Source: an uncultured Acidobacteriota bacterium (lineage in GTDB: Bacteria > Acidobacteriota > Terriglobia > Bryobacterales > Bryobacteraceae). Taken from it: 64,000 nucleotides of DNA. The position numbers and the translations under genes were made by a program. The stretch lies in contig CADEFM010000015.1 of NCBI GenBank assembly GCA_902826605.1, positions 1-64,000 of the forward strand, written 5' to 3'. Positions 41,582 to 51,235 of the stretch are shown here, piece after piece. Position 1 is the stretch's first letter; each line of letters starts with the position of its first letter. Below the pieces are notes generated by a model. It worked only from the letters and a program-made list of their open reading frames with translations, ran no database searches and was not told where the DNA came from.

Positions 41582-42487
41582 ATGACACCCCGCTATCGGC
41601 GCTTTGACTCCATTGCCCCGGCCCCAGCCGTTACCGATCCCATTGAAGCCGCTCTCGGTTTGCGGGCACGAGGAAAGATGGAAGAGGCGCTGGATGTTCT
41701 GGCTGGGGTGACGGCACCCGCTTCTCAGGATATTTGGAACCTGCGCGGCGATCTGCAATTTGAGTTGGGGCGCATCCAGGATGCAACCGCCAGTTACACA
41801 GCCGCCATGGCGGCGGGATCCACGAATATTCATGCCGTACAAAATGTCGCGCTGTGCCACTACCGCATGAAGCAGTGGGAGGCCGCCGCCGGAGCTTTTC
41901 GTGACGTGCTTGCATATGAGTCCCATCGGGATGATGCGCGCCTGGGGCTCGGCGCTTGCCTGCTGCATCTGAATCGGACAGAAGAAGCCTTGACTTGTTT
42001 CGAGCAATGCTGGTCACAAACCTCTCGCGCGCGGGCCGAGTTCGGCAAAGCCACCGCGCTCCAATTGGTGCGGCGTTTCGATCAAGCCGAAGCCGCCTAC
42101 GAACGCGCGCTGGCGGCCGATCCAAAGCTCGACGAGGCGCTTTCCAATCTGATCGCCATGAGTATGGAGGTCTTCGATCTCAGCCGTATTCATCGCTATG
42201 CGCTTCGGCTGCTGGATATTCTGCCGCAATCCCCCATCGCGCTACAGGCCCTCGTACTGGTGGCGCTGGAGAGGCGCGAATTCGAGGAAGCTGCCTCTTA
42301 CTTTGGCCGTTTTTTGGAGCACGCGCCGGAACCAACGTCCGGCGGCGGCGAAACCATCGAGTATCGGCTCGGTCTTGAAGTAGTCGCCCGCCTAAATCAG
42401 ATGCTCGGCAATCGCGGGGTGAGCCATCGCATCGTGCGCACCACCCAGCCGCCAACAAGGCGCCTGGAAGACGGCTGGAAACAATAG
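41582..42487 (+). CDS. TPR-repeat protein
   Basis: A 301-residue soluble protein made of about seven tetratricopeptide repeats (for example DIWNLRGDLQFELGRIQDA, ALCHYRMKQWEAAAGAFRDVL, RFDQAEAAYERALAADPKL). No signal or membrane segment. It lies 10 bp after the lectin-like gene and 22 bp before the RodZ-like gene and probably acts as the cytoplasmic scaffold of that complex. Confidence 0.82.
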   Translation: MTPRYRRFDSIAPAPAVTDPIEAALGLRARGKMEEALDVLAGVTAPASQDIWNLRGDLQFELGRIQDATASYTAAMAAGSTNIHAVQNVALCHYRMKQWEAAAGAFRDVLAYESHRDDARLGLGACLLHLNRTEEALTCFEQCWSQTSRARAEFGKATALQLVRRFDQAEAAYERALAADPKLDEALSNLIAMSMEVFDLSRIHRYALRLLDILPQSPIALQALVLVALERREFEEAASYFGRFLEHAPEPTSGGGETIEYRLGLEVVARLNQMLGNRGVSHRIVRTTQPPTRRLEDGWKQ

Positions 42488-42509
42488 AACCCGAAAATAG
42501 GAGAATGTC

Positions 42510-43898
42510 ATGGCCCGCTTGCGCGTTCGCGTCGAATTGAGCCGGGGAGGGCAAGGAGTACCTCTCCATAAACTGGCTCATGTTATCGACGACGCTCTCA
42601 AATTTTTTCAGATGCTAGGCGAAGACGCAGGTATACCGTCACACAGCGGCGAATGGCTCGGCGTGGATTTCGACCGTGATACATTGAACTTCACTGCCGA
42701 GTACGTGGGCCCCGTTACGCGATCCCAAGTGGAAGCGTTTCACGCCGGATTTGCGGGCACCACTTCCTTGCGCCGCGCTACCATCGCGCAGTTTGCACGA
42801 ATCACGGAAACAATTGCGGAAGAAGAACTGGTGGGCTTCGGGTTATATGAAGCGGATGCCGAAGAGGTTATGGCCGGAGAAATGAAGAGCGTGGATGAAC
42901 CCACCGAATGGCGTTGCATTTCCCGCCGTGACGCCCTCCGCATGACGGAGGAAATCGATTTACTGGCGGGAGAAGAAGTGCCCCGCGAATCGCACTTGCC
43001 CACGGTACGGGACCCGGCGCTCGCCGCGAGGCTTTTCGGAGAGCGCCGTGATCGCGGTCTGGAACATGCCAAATGGGCCGACTACGTGCGCGACATGGAA
43101 ACGGGACTTTCCACGCGATTGGCCAACGTGGAAACCACCGTGCAGCGCCATTCGGAAATATTGGAAGACATGCGCACCCGCACCGTTACCGCGGAAGAAA
43201 GCTTCCGCCATCTGCTCACCGCCGTCGAGAATTTTTGTAATCAGGCCGCGCAGCAGATCGAACGGTTGCCTCAAGTGGCCGCTTTGCCCGCGCCTTCATT
43301 CGAGGTCGACCCGATTGGATCCACGCCGTGGTTGCGTCGTCCGGGTCCGGCTCTGGCCGTTGGTTGCGTGCTCGGTGTTCTGATCGCCTCAGTGTGGGTT
43401 TGGATGCAGCCGTCATCCACGACAGCGACTGCCGCGCCAGTGAGGACCTCGCAAAACCCGCCGCTGGCGCCCGCGCCGGTTGAGGCACAGCCAACGCCCG
43501 CTATCCCAGCCTCGACACCTGTTGCCAAAGCTGCTGTTTCTGCGCAGTCTGCCCCTCAACCCGTCAACGCCCAGACACCCGCACCACGCGCGGCCGCCCC
43601 CGAATCTGGTCCGTCCATGCATCTGGACCTGTCGGCCACCGAGCCGACGTGGGTCGCCCTCAACGATGCCAACGGGAATAGGTTGCTGGCGCAGTTGTTG
43701 GTTCCCGGCAGCCCTCGCTCGGTCCAACTGGAGACTGCCGCGACCCTGCGTGTGGGCAATGCGGGCGGTATAGAAATCCGGCTCGACGGGAAATCAATCG
43801 GCTCCGTCGGCCCCCATGGCGGCGTAAAGCAGATTGAATTCAAGGGCGGAGCCTTCCGGATTTTCGACGGATCTCCTATGAACCGCGCAGCTCGTTAG
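42510..43898 (+). CDS. Membrane protein with RodZ-like (DUF4115-type) C-terminal domain
   Basis: A 462-residue protein. Residues 1-125 form an unrecognised alpha/beta domain (ARLRVRVELSRGGQGVPLHK); 190-270 are coiled-coil (LANVETTVQRHSEILEDM). A membrane segment at about 280-298 and a Pro/Ala stalk lead to a small beta domain (370-455): PTWVALNDANGNRLLAQLL, RVGNAGGIEIRLDGKSIG and VKQIEF. This matches the RodZ C-terminal domain, but the RodZ helix-turn-helix is absent. The stop overlaps the convergent gene by 4 bp. Confidence 0.75.
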   Translation: MARLRVRVELSRGGQGVPLHKLAHVIDDALKFFQMLGEDAGIPSHSGEWLGVDFDRDTLNFTAEYVGPVTRSQVEAFHAGFAGTTSLRRATIAQFARITETIAEEELVGFGLYEADAEEVMAGEMKSVDEPTEWRCISRRDALRMTEEIDLLAGEEVPRESHLPTVRDPALAARLFGERRDRGLEHAKWADYVRDMETGLSTRLANVETTVQRHSEILEDMRTRTVTAEESFRHLLTAVENFCNQAAQQIERLPQVAALPAPSFEVDPIGSTPWLRRPGPALAVGCVLGVLIASVWVWMQPSSTTATAAPVRTSQNPPLAPAPVEAQPTPAIPASTPVAKAAVSAQSAPQPVNAQTPAPRAAAPESGPSMHLDLSATEPTWVALNDANGNRLLAQLLVPGSPRSVQLETAATLRVGNAGGIEIRLDGKSIGSVGPHGGVKQIEFKGGAFRIFDGSPMNRAAR

Positions 43899-44275
43899 CG
43901 CGAACCGCTTGCCATTTGATTCAAAATGCGGTCAATCAGCCGGTCCATCACTTCGCGCTGAAGTGCGGACTCGTCATTCCCCCCGGGATGTTGCCATTCC
44001 CGTAGAATACGATCCACAACGCCGTCGACTACCTTATCTCGCAAGACCTTGACAACGCTGGACTCCGCATTGTTCTCGGCAGTGGCGTTACGGTTGAAAT
44101 AGTGCTGGAGTTGCTTCTCCAGATCCTCTTCAGAGGCTGGCTCCGCAGTCGCGCGCCCTGTCAGCCGGGTTTGCAGTTCCCGAATCGCCAGACCCGCGCG
44201 CTGAGTTGCACCGGCCAGGTCGGAAACAGCCGTACTGGTTTCGGTCTTCTCTTCCAAATTCTTCCGAGTGGCCAC
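43895..44275 (-). CDS. Hypothetical helical protein
   Basis: A 126-residue protein from GTG 44275, highly charged and mostly helical, with RELQTRLTGRATAEPASEED and a repeated DKVVDGVVDRIL / EVMDRLIDRILNQM motif that looks like an internal duplication. No known domain. It is convergent with the RodZ-like gene and divergent from rpmB. Confidence 0.6.
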   Translation of the reverse strand: MATRKNLEEKTETSTAVSDLAGATQRAGLAIRELQTRLTGRATAEPASEEDLEKQLQHYFNRNATAENNAESSVVKVLRDKVVDGVVDRILREWQHPGGNDESALQREVMDRLIDRILNQMASGSR

Positions 44276-44349
44276 TTTGAGACGATTATCCCACCGCTCA
44301 GGCCAATATGGTAAACTGGTCGAAGATTACGCAACGAGGAGTGTCCCAG

Positions 44350-44541
44350 ATGGCGAAGGTGTGTGATGTTTGTGCCCGCGGCCCACGGTTCGGCAATAAG
44401 GTGAGCCACGCCCACAACGTAACGAAGCGGCGCTGGAACCTGAATCTACAGAAGGTTCATGCCGTGGTGAACGGCTCCCCAAAGCGTATCCGGGTGTGCA
44501 CTTCCTGCCTGAAGAATGGCAAAGTGGCCAAAGCGGCGTAA
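44350..44541 (+). CDS. rpmB: 50S ribosomal protein L28
   Basis: A 63-residue ribosomal protein; the ATG at 44350 follows GAGGAG. It starts MAKVCDVCARGPRFGNKVSH and keeps four cysteines (C5, C8, C50, C53), so it is the zinc-binding form of L28. Stand-alone gene; rpmG is not adjacent. Confidence 0.95.
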   Translation: MAKVCDVCARGPRFGNKVSHAHNVTKRRWNLNLQKVHAVVNGSPKRIRVCTSCLKNGKVAKAA

Positions 44542-44550
44542 CACTCCAAT

Positions 44551-44820
44551 TTATTTCTTCAACCAAGTCACCCGGGTGGGCGTCGCCCCCTCGCACCCGA
44601 TAGTACCCGTCACCCCCGACGCAATCGCCGCACAGGCATTGGATTTGGCTGAGCGCATCGCATTGTCCTCGGTCTCCCCTGACGCCGTGCGGCAGTTGCT
44701 CAATCCGTTATACGCGACGCAGACCTCCACGCGGTAACGCGCGAGATTCAGAGAAGAGTACACAATTACGCCCAGGATCACCGCGACGATCAAAATTCCC
44801 ACCACGATGGGTTTCTTCAT
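44551..44820 (-). CDS. Small secreted or membrane-anchored protein
   Basis: An 89-residue protein with an N-terminal hydrophobic segment (VVGILIVAVILGVIVYSSL) acting as signal anchor. The outer part has four Cys (CVAYNGLSNC, NACAAI, GCEGA), probably two disulfides. No known family. Its ATG directly abuts the accA stop, so it is the last gene of the purH-dnaE-accA run. Confidence 0.65.
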   Translation of the reverse strand: MKKPIVVGILIVAVILGVIVYSSLNLARYRVEVCVAYNGLSNCRTASGETEDNAMRSAKSNACAAIASGVTGTIGCEGATPTRVTWLKK

Positions 44821-45684
44821 CTACGAACCTTCGGAGAAAAACGACCCCATGCGGCGGAACTTATCGTAACGGTCGTCGATCAGCTGCCGTGGCGTCATGG
44901 CGGTGAGTTCGGCCAACCCGCTGCGCAGCACGGCCCTGACAGCCTCAGCGGAGGCGTCTGGATCGGTGTGGGCTCCCTCGCCGGGCTCGGGAATAATTTC
45001 GTCGATCAGGCCGAGCCCTTTCATGTCGGTGGCCGTGATCTTCAGCGCCGCCGCCGCTTCTGGCGCCCGCGCCGCATCCCGGTAGATGATGGCCGCGCAA
45101 CTTTCCGGAGAAATCACGCTGTACCAGGCGTTTTCCATCATGTAAATCCGGTTGCCCACCGCCATGCCTAATGCGCCGCCGCTGCCCCCTTCGCCAATCA
45201 CCACGCAGATCACCGGCACGCTCAGCCGCGACATCTCACGCAGATTGTAGGCGATGGCCTCCGCTTGCCCGCGCTCTTCGGCGTCCATGCCCGGGTAAGC
45301 GCCCATGGTATCGAGCAAAGTAATCACCGGCCGCCCAAACTTGGCGGCAAGTTCCATCAGACGCATGGCCTTGCGATAGCCTTCGGGCTTCGGCATGCCC
45401 CAGTTGCGCATCAGCTTCTGCTTGGTATCGCGCCCTTTTTCCTGCGCGATGACCATCACCGGCTTTTCTTCAAACCACCCCAGGCCGGCGATGATCGCTT
45501 TGTCGTCGGCGTACCGCCGGTCACCGTGCAACTCGTGGAACTCCGTGAACAGGCGCTGGATATAGTCGATGGCGTGCGGGCGTTTGGGGTGCCGCGCGAC
45601 CTGCACGCGATCCCAACTGGGGTTGGACACGACAGGCGTGGGCGTAGGAGCAGGTATTGGCGCGGGGGCTGGCGAATCGGCCAT
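44821..45684 (-). CDS. accA: Acetyl-CoA carboxylase carboxyltransferase subunit alpha
   Basis: A 287-residue subunit that transfers the carboxyl group to acetyl-CoA, first step of fatty acid synthesis. Motifs: ARHPKRPHAIDYI, the LHGDRRYADDKAIIAGLGW block, the GAYPGMDAEERGQAEAIA turn and the oxyanion region GEGGSGGALG. It is shorter than the E. coli subunit at the N terminus, where a Pro/Ala run replaces the first helix. accD is not in the window. Confidence 0.94.
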   Translation of the reverse strand: MADSPAPAPIPAPTPTPVVSNPSWDRVQVARHPKRPHAIDYIQRLFTEFHELHGDRRYADDKAIIAGLGWFEEKPVMVIAQEKGRDTKQKLMRNWGMPKPEGYRKAMRLMELAAKFGRPVITLLDTMGAYPGMDAEERGQAEAIAYNLREMSRLSVPVICVVIGEGGSGGALGMAVGNRIYMMENAWYSVISPESCAAIIYRDAARAPEAAAALKITATDMKGLGLIDEIIPEPGEGAHTDPDASAEAVRAVLRSGLAELTAMTPRQLIDDRYDKFRRMGSFFSEGS

Positions 45685-45698
45685 GTGTGTTCGTGCGG

Positions 45699-48600
45699 TT
45701 AGCCGGCCAGGATTTCCAGCGCTTCGGCCCCGCAGATGCGGGCTACCTCGGCGCAGAACTCCTTATCCGGGCGGACTCTTGCCGCAACATCCAGGATAAC
45801 CGAGAAGTCCTTCGGTTTCTCAAGCCGCAGGCGAACCTCGGTTTCGCCGGGCTTCGTCTGGAAAAGTGTCTGGAGGGCGTCGGCGCGGTTCAGCGCCGGT
45901 CCCCCGTTGGTGGCCATCGGCACGCGAATGGAAATCAGCGAAGGCAAATTCACGCGCGCGTTTTCCAACGGGACGATCTCTTGTACGGAAATCTTGGGCG
46001 GGGCGTTCTCCTCCGGCAGCACCAGTCCACGCACCAGCACGGCTTTTTCCTCATTCAGCGCCGCATTGAGCCGCTCGAACTGGGTGGAGAACACCATCGC
46101 TTCCACGGAACCTTCCAGATCCTCGATCTGCATGGCGGCCCACGGCTTGCCTTCCTTGGTACGCTTCCGCTGCACGCCGTTCAGGATTCCGCACAGGGCG
46201 ACTTCCGTGTGCTTGGGCAAACCCTCCAGGCCGGACGTGGTATGCGTGGCAAGCTGCTTGGCCTTTTCGGCATATTCATCCAGCGGGTGGCCTGTAATGT
46301 AAAACCCGAGGAGTTCCTTTTCCCCGGCAAGTTTCTCCCGCGAGGTCCAATCCGGAACTTTGGGCAAAGGATGTTCGGCCGCGGGCTGCTCCGCCATCAT
46401 CGACGCGAACAGACCGGATTGCCCGCTTGCGCGGTCTTTCGACACGCGCATGCCGTTTTCCATCGCGGCGTCGATCACGGCCATCAATTGCGCGCGAGTG
46501 CCTTCGAGCGCGTCCATGGCTCCCGCTTTGATGAAGCTCTCGATCATGCGCCGGTTGACCGCACCCAGGTCCACGCGTTCGCAGAAATCGAACAGCGATC
46601 CGAACGCCCCGTGCTCCGCGCGCGCCTTGGAGATGGATTCCACCGCATTCGCGCCCACATTCTTGATCGCGCCCAGGCCGAAGCGGATGCTATCGGCATC
46701 CGGCGTGAAGTGGAAATCCGAAGTGTTCACGTCGGGCGGCAGAACTCGCAGGCCCATGTCGCGGCACTCGCTGATGTACTTCACCACCTTGGCGGTGTTG
46801 CCGGTTTCCGACGTCAGCAGAGCGGACATGAATTCAGTTGGAAAGTGCGCTTTCAAATACGCCGTGACGAACGCTAGATAGGCGTATGCCGCCGAGTGTG
46901 ATTTATTGAAGCCGTAAAGCGCGAACTTCTCCATCTGATCGAAGATCTTTTCGGCTTTGCGCGCCGGGTGGCCCTTGGCTTTCGCGCCCGCGACGAAGCG
47001 CTCGCGGTGCAGAGCCATCTCTTCCACTTTTTTCTTGCCCATCGCGCGCCGCAGCAAGTCCGCGTCGCCCAGCGAATATCCGGCGATGCTGTTGGAGATC
47101 TGCATCACCTGTTCCTGGTAGACCATCACGCCGTAGGTCTCTTGCAGGATTTCCTTCATCTCCGGCACATCGTAGATCACTTCTTTGCGGCCGTGTTTGC
47201 GGTCGATAAAGTCGTCGATCATGTCCATCGGACCCGGACGGTAGAGCGCGTTCAAGGCGATCAGGTCTTCCACGCGATCCGGCTGATAGCGCCGCAAAAT
47301 ATCGCGCATACCGGCCGATTCAAACTGAAACACGCCGCTGGTGTAAGCCTTGCTGAAGATGGATTCGTAAGTCTTCGGATCGTCCATCGGAAGGTCTTCC
47401 ACGCGCAGCTTCACGCCGCGGTATCGCTCGATGAGCTTCAGCGCGTCCGCGATGATGGTCAGCGTGGTCAGCCCCAGGAAATCCATCTTGAGCAGGCCCA
47501 GTTTTTCCAGGCCCGTCATGTCATACTGCGTGACAATTTCGTCTTTGTTTGTCTTATAGAGCGGGACCAGATCCTTGAGCGGAAGCGGCGAAATGACCAC
47601 GCCTGCGGCGTGTACACTGGCGTTGCGCGCCATGCCTTCCAGGCGCTCGGCCACCTCCAGCACTTCGGCGAACTTCGGCTCGCGCGCGGCGAGCTCGTCG
47701 ATCTGCGGCTCTAGCTTGCGAGCATGCTTGAGCTTGATGTTCAGCGGCATCGTGGGAATCAGCTTGGTAATGCGCTCCACTTCGCCGAAGCCCATATCGA
47801 GCACGCGGCCTACATCTTTGATGGCCGCGCGCGCGCCCAGCGTCCCGAAGGTGATGATCTGTGCCACCTGCTCGCGCCCGTATTTTTCGGTGACGTACTT
47901 GATCACGTCGCCCCGTCCGCGCGTGCAAAAATCGATGTCGATATCCGGCATCGAAATGCGCTCAATGTTCAAAAAGCGCTCGAACAGAAGTCCATAAGCC
48001 AGCGGATCAATGTCCGTGATCTCCATGGAGTAGCTGACCAGACTGCCAGCCGCCGATCCGCGCCCCGGACCCACTGGAATCCCGGCTTGCTTGGCGTAGC
48101 GGATGAAGTCCCACACGATCAGGAAGTAACCCGAGAACTTCATTTCCTGAATGGTCTTGATTTCGCGGTCCAGCCGCTCGGCGTATTCGGCAAGGTGATG
48201 CTTCAGATGACCCTGTGCGGCCAGCGCTTCCAACCGCACGCGGCGTTTTTCAAAGCCCTGCCGGGCGACGTATTCGAAGTAGCTGTCGGCTGTATGCTCC
48301 GCCGGAATCGGGAATTTCGGGAACGGTTCTTTCACCTGTTCGAGCTTCAACTGGCAGCGCTGCGCGATGTCATAGGTGCGGTCCAGCGCATGCTCCACTT
48401 CGCCGAACAGCGCCATCATCTCTTCCCGTGTTTTGAGGAAGAAGGCGTTTTTTTCGAAGCGCATCCGATTTAGGTCGGACATGGACTTGCCCGTCTGGAT
48501 ACACAACAGAATTTCATGCGCCCGCGCATCGGATTCGCGCAGATAATGCGAATCGTTGGTGACCACCAAAGGGATGCCCGTATCGCCCGCCAGGCGGTGC

Positions 48601-49166
48601 ACCAGCGGCATCACCTTTTCGTCCTGCTCCAGGCCGTGGTCTTGCAGCTCCAGGAAGAAATTGCTTTTACCGAAGACGTCCGTGTATTCGTAGGCGATCC
48701 GGCGGGCGTCTTCATAGCGGTCCTGCAAGAGCGTTTCGTTAATATCCCCGCGCAGGCACGCCGAAAGCGCGATCAAACCCTTGGAATGCTTCGCCAGCAG
48801 TTCTTTATCGATGCGCGGCTTGTAGTAGAACCCGTCCAGATAGCCCGTTGATACAAGCTGGATCAGATTGCGATAGCCTTCCTGGTTTTCGCACAGCAGC
48901 ACCAGGTGGTTGTAGCGGTTCGAATCGCTCTTGTTCTTGTGCCCCTGCTGGGCGACGTAAACCTCGCACCCGATCACCGGATGAACGCCGTTGGCCTTGG
49001 CGTGGTTATAAAACTCCACCGCGCCGAATAAATTGCCGTGATCGGTCATGGCCACGGCGGGCATCTTCTGCTCCGCGGCGATCTTCATGAGCTGCGAAAT
49101 CTCGCACGCCCCGTCGAGCAGGGAATAATCGGTGTGGCAGTGCAGGTGGACGAACGGATTGGCCAT
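45699..49166 (-). CDS. dnaE: DNA polymerase III subunit alpha
   Basis: An 1155-residue replicative polymerase. The PHP domain at the N terminus starts FVHLHCHTDYSLLDGACE; the polymerase active site shows GPGRGSAAGSLVSY and PDIDIDFCTRGR with the three catalytic Asp; later come helix-hairpin-helix (GLGAIKNVG) and OB-fold regions. Fourteen bp upstream of accA. Length fits DnaE1. Confidence 0.97.
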   Translation of the reverse strand: MANPFVHLHCHTDYSLLDGACEISQLMKIAAEQKMPAVAMTDHGNLFGAVEFYNHAKANGVHPVIGCEVYVAQQGHKNKSDSNRYNHLVLLCENQEGYRNLIQLVSTGYLDGFYYKPRIDKELLAKHSKGLIALSACLRGDINETLLQDRYEDARRIAYEYTDVFGKSNFFLELQDHGLEQDEKVMPLVHRLAGDTGIPLVVTNDSHYLRESDARAHEILLCIQTGKSMSDLNRMRFEKNAFFLKTREEMMALFGEVEHALDRTYDIAQRCQLKLEQVKEPFPKFPIPAEHTADSYFEYVARQGFEKRRVRLEALAAQGHLKHHLAEYAERLDREIKTIQEMKFSGYFLIVWDFIRYAKQAGIPVGPGRGSAAGSLVSYSMEITDIDPLAYGLLFERFLNIERISMPDIDIDFCTRGRGDVIKYVTEKYGREQVAQIITFGTLGARAAIKDVGRVLDMGFGEVERITKLIPTMPLNIKLKHARKLEPQIDELAAREPKFAEVLEVAERLEGMARNASVHAAGVVISPLPLKDLVPLYKTNKDEIVTQYDMTGLEKLGLLKMDFLGLTTLTIIADALKLIERYRGVKLRVEDLPMDDPKTYESIFSKAYTSGVFQFESAGMRDILRRYQPDRVEDLIALNALYRPGPMDMIDDFIDRKHGRKEVIYDVPEMKEILQETYGVMVYQEQVMQISNSIAGYSLGDADLLRRAMGKKKVEEMALHRERFVAGAKAKGHPARKAEKIFDQMEKFALYGFNKSHSAAYAYLAFVTAYLKAHFPTEFMSALLTSETGNTAKVVKYISECRDMGLRVLPPDVNTSDFHFTPDADSIRFGLGAIKNVGANAVESISKARAEHGAFGSLFDFCERVDLGAVNRRMIESFIKAGAMDALEGTRAQLMAVIDAAMENGMRVSKDRASGQSGLFASMMAEQPAAEHPLPKVPDWTSREKLAGEKELLGFYITGHPLDEYAEKAKQLATHTTSGLEGLPKHTEVALCGILNGVQRKRTKEGKPWAAMQIEDLEGSVEAMVFSTQFERLNAALNEEKAVLVRGLVLPEENAPPKISVQEIVPLENARVNLPSLISIRVPMATNGGPALNRADALQTLFQTKPGETEVRLRLEKPKDFSVILDVAARVRPDKEFCAEVARICGAEALEILAG

Positions 49167-49202
49167 ACGTGTACCGCTCGGGGGAGACCTTCAGTATAGC
49201 GT

Positions 49203-50738
49203 CTAGTGGCGGAAGTGCCGCACGCCCGTAGCCACCATCGCCAGGCCCAAGCGGTCGGCTGCGGCGATGGCTTCGGCGTCCTTTAGGGAACCTCCGGGCT
49301 GAATTACCGCAGTAATACCATGCTTAGCGGCTTCCTCGATGCCATCGGGGAACGGGAAGAACGCGTCGGAGGCCAGTACGGAACCCGTTAACGGCAGCAC
49401 GGCTTTCATCGCCCCCACCTTCACGGAATCTACGCGGCTCATTTGGCCGGCGCCCGCGGAGATCAATTGCCCGGCGCGCGCGTACACGATGGCATTGCTC
49501 TTCACGTGCTTGCAGACTTTCCAGCCGAATTCGAGCGCGGCCCACTCCTCTTCGGTAGGCGCCCGTTTGGATTTCACCTGCGCTTCCGCTCGCGCCAAGC
49601 GATGCGCGTCGGGAGTCTGCGCCAGAAACCCTCCGCTGATCGACTTCACCATCACGTCTGCAGGCCCGCCGCGCACCTTGAGCAATCGTAGATTTTTCTT
49701 CTCTTGCAAAACGCCTAAAGCGTCATCGGAATAGCCCGGCGCGGCAATGGCCTCGATGAATGTCTTCGCGATTTCCCCGGCCGTCTCCGCGTCCACCACT
49801 CGATTGAACGCCAGCACGCCGCCAAAAGCGGAGATGGGGTCCGCCTCAAATGCCCGTCGATAGCTTTCCGCCAGAGACGCGCCCTCCGCGCAGCCACACG
49901 GGTTGGTGTGCTTGATGATCGCGGAGGCAGGTGCGTCGAATTCAGCGATCAGCTGCCACGCGGCATCCAGATCCACCAGGTTGTTGTAGGAAAGCTCCTT
50001 GCCGTGCAGTTGCGTTGCGCCCGCGATCCCCACCGCGCCGCTTACGTATAACGCCGCGGATTGATGCGGATTCTCCCCATAGCGCAAGGACAGCGCGCGC
50101 GGAGCGCGAATATCGAGCGTCGCGGGCAGCACGTCGCCCGTAGGCGGAATCTCCGCCAACCGGTTCGTCACCGCACGGTCGTACGCCGCGGTCGTGGCGA
50201 AGGCCTGCTTGGCCAGACGCCAGTGCGTCGCTTCGGCCAGCGAGCCGCCGCCCGCTTTCAATTCCTCCACGATGGCCGCGTAGTCCGCTGGCGAAGTCAC
50301 CACCGCTACGTCCTGCCAATTCTTGGCGGCGGCGCGAATCATGGTGGGACCGCCAATATCGATGTTTTCGATCAGCTCCTCGAGCGGCGCGTCTTTCTTC
50401 GCGGCGATCTTTTCGAATTCATACAGGTTGACGCAAACCAGATCGATGGCAGGAATGCCGTGTTCCGCGATGGCGCGCATGTGCTCGGGCTTCGAACGCA
50501 TGGCAAGCACTCCACCCGCGATGCGCGGATGGATGGTCTTCACGCGGCCATCCAGCATCTCGGGAAATTCGGTGACCTCGGCCACTTCGCGCAGTGGCGC
50601 GATGTCGGCGTCCTTCAAAACACGGTACGTGCCTCCCGTGGAGAGAATCTCAATGCCGAGGGAGGAAAGGGAGCGGGCGAAATCCACGACTCCGGTTTTG
50701 TCGGTCACGCTGATCAGCGCGCGTTGCATGCGGGACAT
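49203..50738 (-). CDS. purH: Bifunctional AICAR transformylase / IMP cyclohydrolase
   Basis: A 511-residue enzyme for the last two steps of purine synthesis; ATG 50738 is preferred over the frame's first Met. N-terminal cyclohydrolase: RALISVTDKTGVVDFA, LSTGGTYRVL. C-terminal transformylase: LRYGENPHQSAALY, KHTNPCGCAEG and DAFFPFPDGIEEA. Upstream of dnaE by 36 bp on the same strand. Confidence 0.96.
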   Translation of the reverse strand: MSRMQRALISVTDKTGVVDFARSLSSLGIEILSTGGTYRVLKDADIAPLREVAEVTEFPEMLDGRVKTIHPRIAGGVLAMRSKPEHMRAIAEHGIPAIDLVCVNLYEFEKIAAKKDAPLEELIENIDIGGPTMIRAAAKNWQDVAVVTSPADYAAIVEELKAGGGSLAEATHWRLAKQAFATTAAYDRAVTNRLAEIPPTGDVLPATLDIRAPRALSLRYGENPHQSAALYVSGAVGIAGATQLHGKELSYNNLVDLDAAWQLIAEFDAPASAIIKHTNPCGCAEGASLAESYRRAFEADPISAFGGVLAFNRVVDAETAGEIAKTFIEAIAAPGYSDDALGVLQEKKNLRLLKVRGGPADVMVKSISGGFLAQTPDAHRLARAEAQVKSKRAPTEEEWAALEFGWKVCKHVKSNAIVYARAGQLISAGAGQMSRVDSVKVGAMKAVLPLTGSVLASDAFFPFPDGIEEAAKHGITAVIQPGGSLKDAEAIAAADRLGLAMVATGVRHFRH

Positions 50739-51235
50739 GAATGACCCATTGTGCCATGCCCCGTGCACCCGGCACTCAGCTATCGGAAATGAAACCGGAT
50801 TGCCACCCGCTCACAAAAAATCCGTTGCTTAACCCGTAGTACGGCCCAGTGGAAAGCTGCTTGACCGGACGTATATCGACACTGCCTAGGCTTCGATCGC
50901 CGTTCCCGACGCCGCCTCAACGCCGCGCGATGCCTGCGCATCGGCGTCCATTTGAAAATATTGAATGGAATAACTCGGCGAGCTGTTGGCCTTGAATCTT
51001 ATGAGCCCCAGGGCACACCCCAATGGCCGCTCTGCACAAAAGCGTGGGCACGCCGCCGAAAAACTAAGCATCAATGCCTCAAAGTAATGAGCATCAGCTG
51101 AAAATGTCCGGTGGGGAAGTATCTCACCTCCCCCCTCATCTGCCTTACGGTCGAAACACGACCACTTGAAAACTTGGACGGAAGAGTTTGCAGGCGGACC
51201 GCGCACGAAAAGAACACTATCCCACGCTATGATTG
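50739..51235. other. Gene-free region between purH and the ADOP permease
   Basis: About 500 bp. A minus-strand frame (50886-51374) is open but has no start signal, overlaps the permease start and reads like non-coding sequence. I see no clear promoter or terminator. Confidence 0.4.

Noticed and set aside
45657..46877. 406-codon plus-strand frame opposite dnaE
   Set aside because: Antisense to conserved DnaE and accA sequence, no ribosome site, no recognisable motifs.
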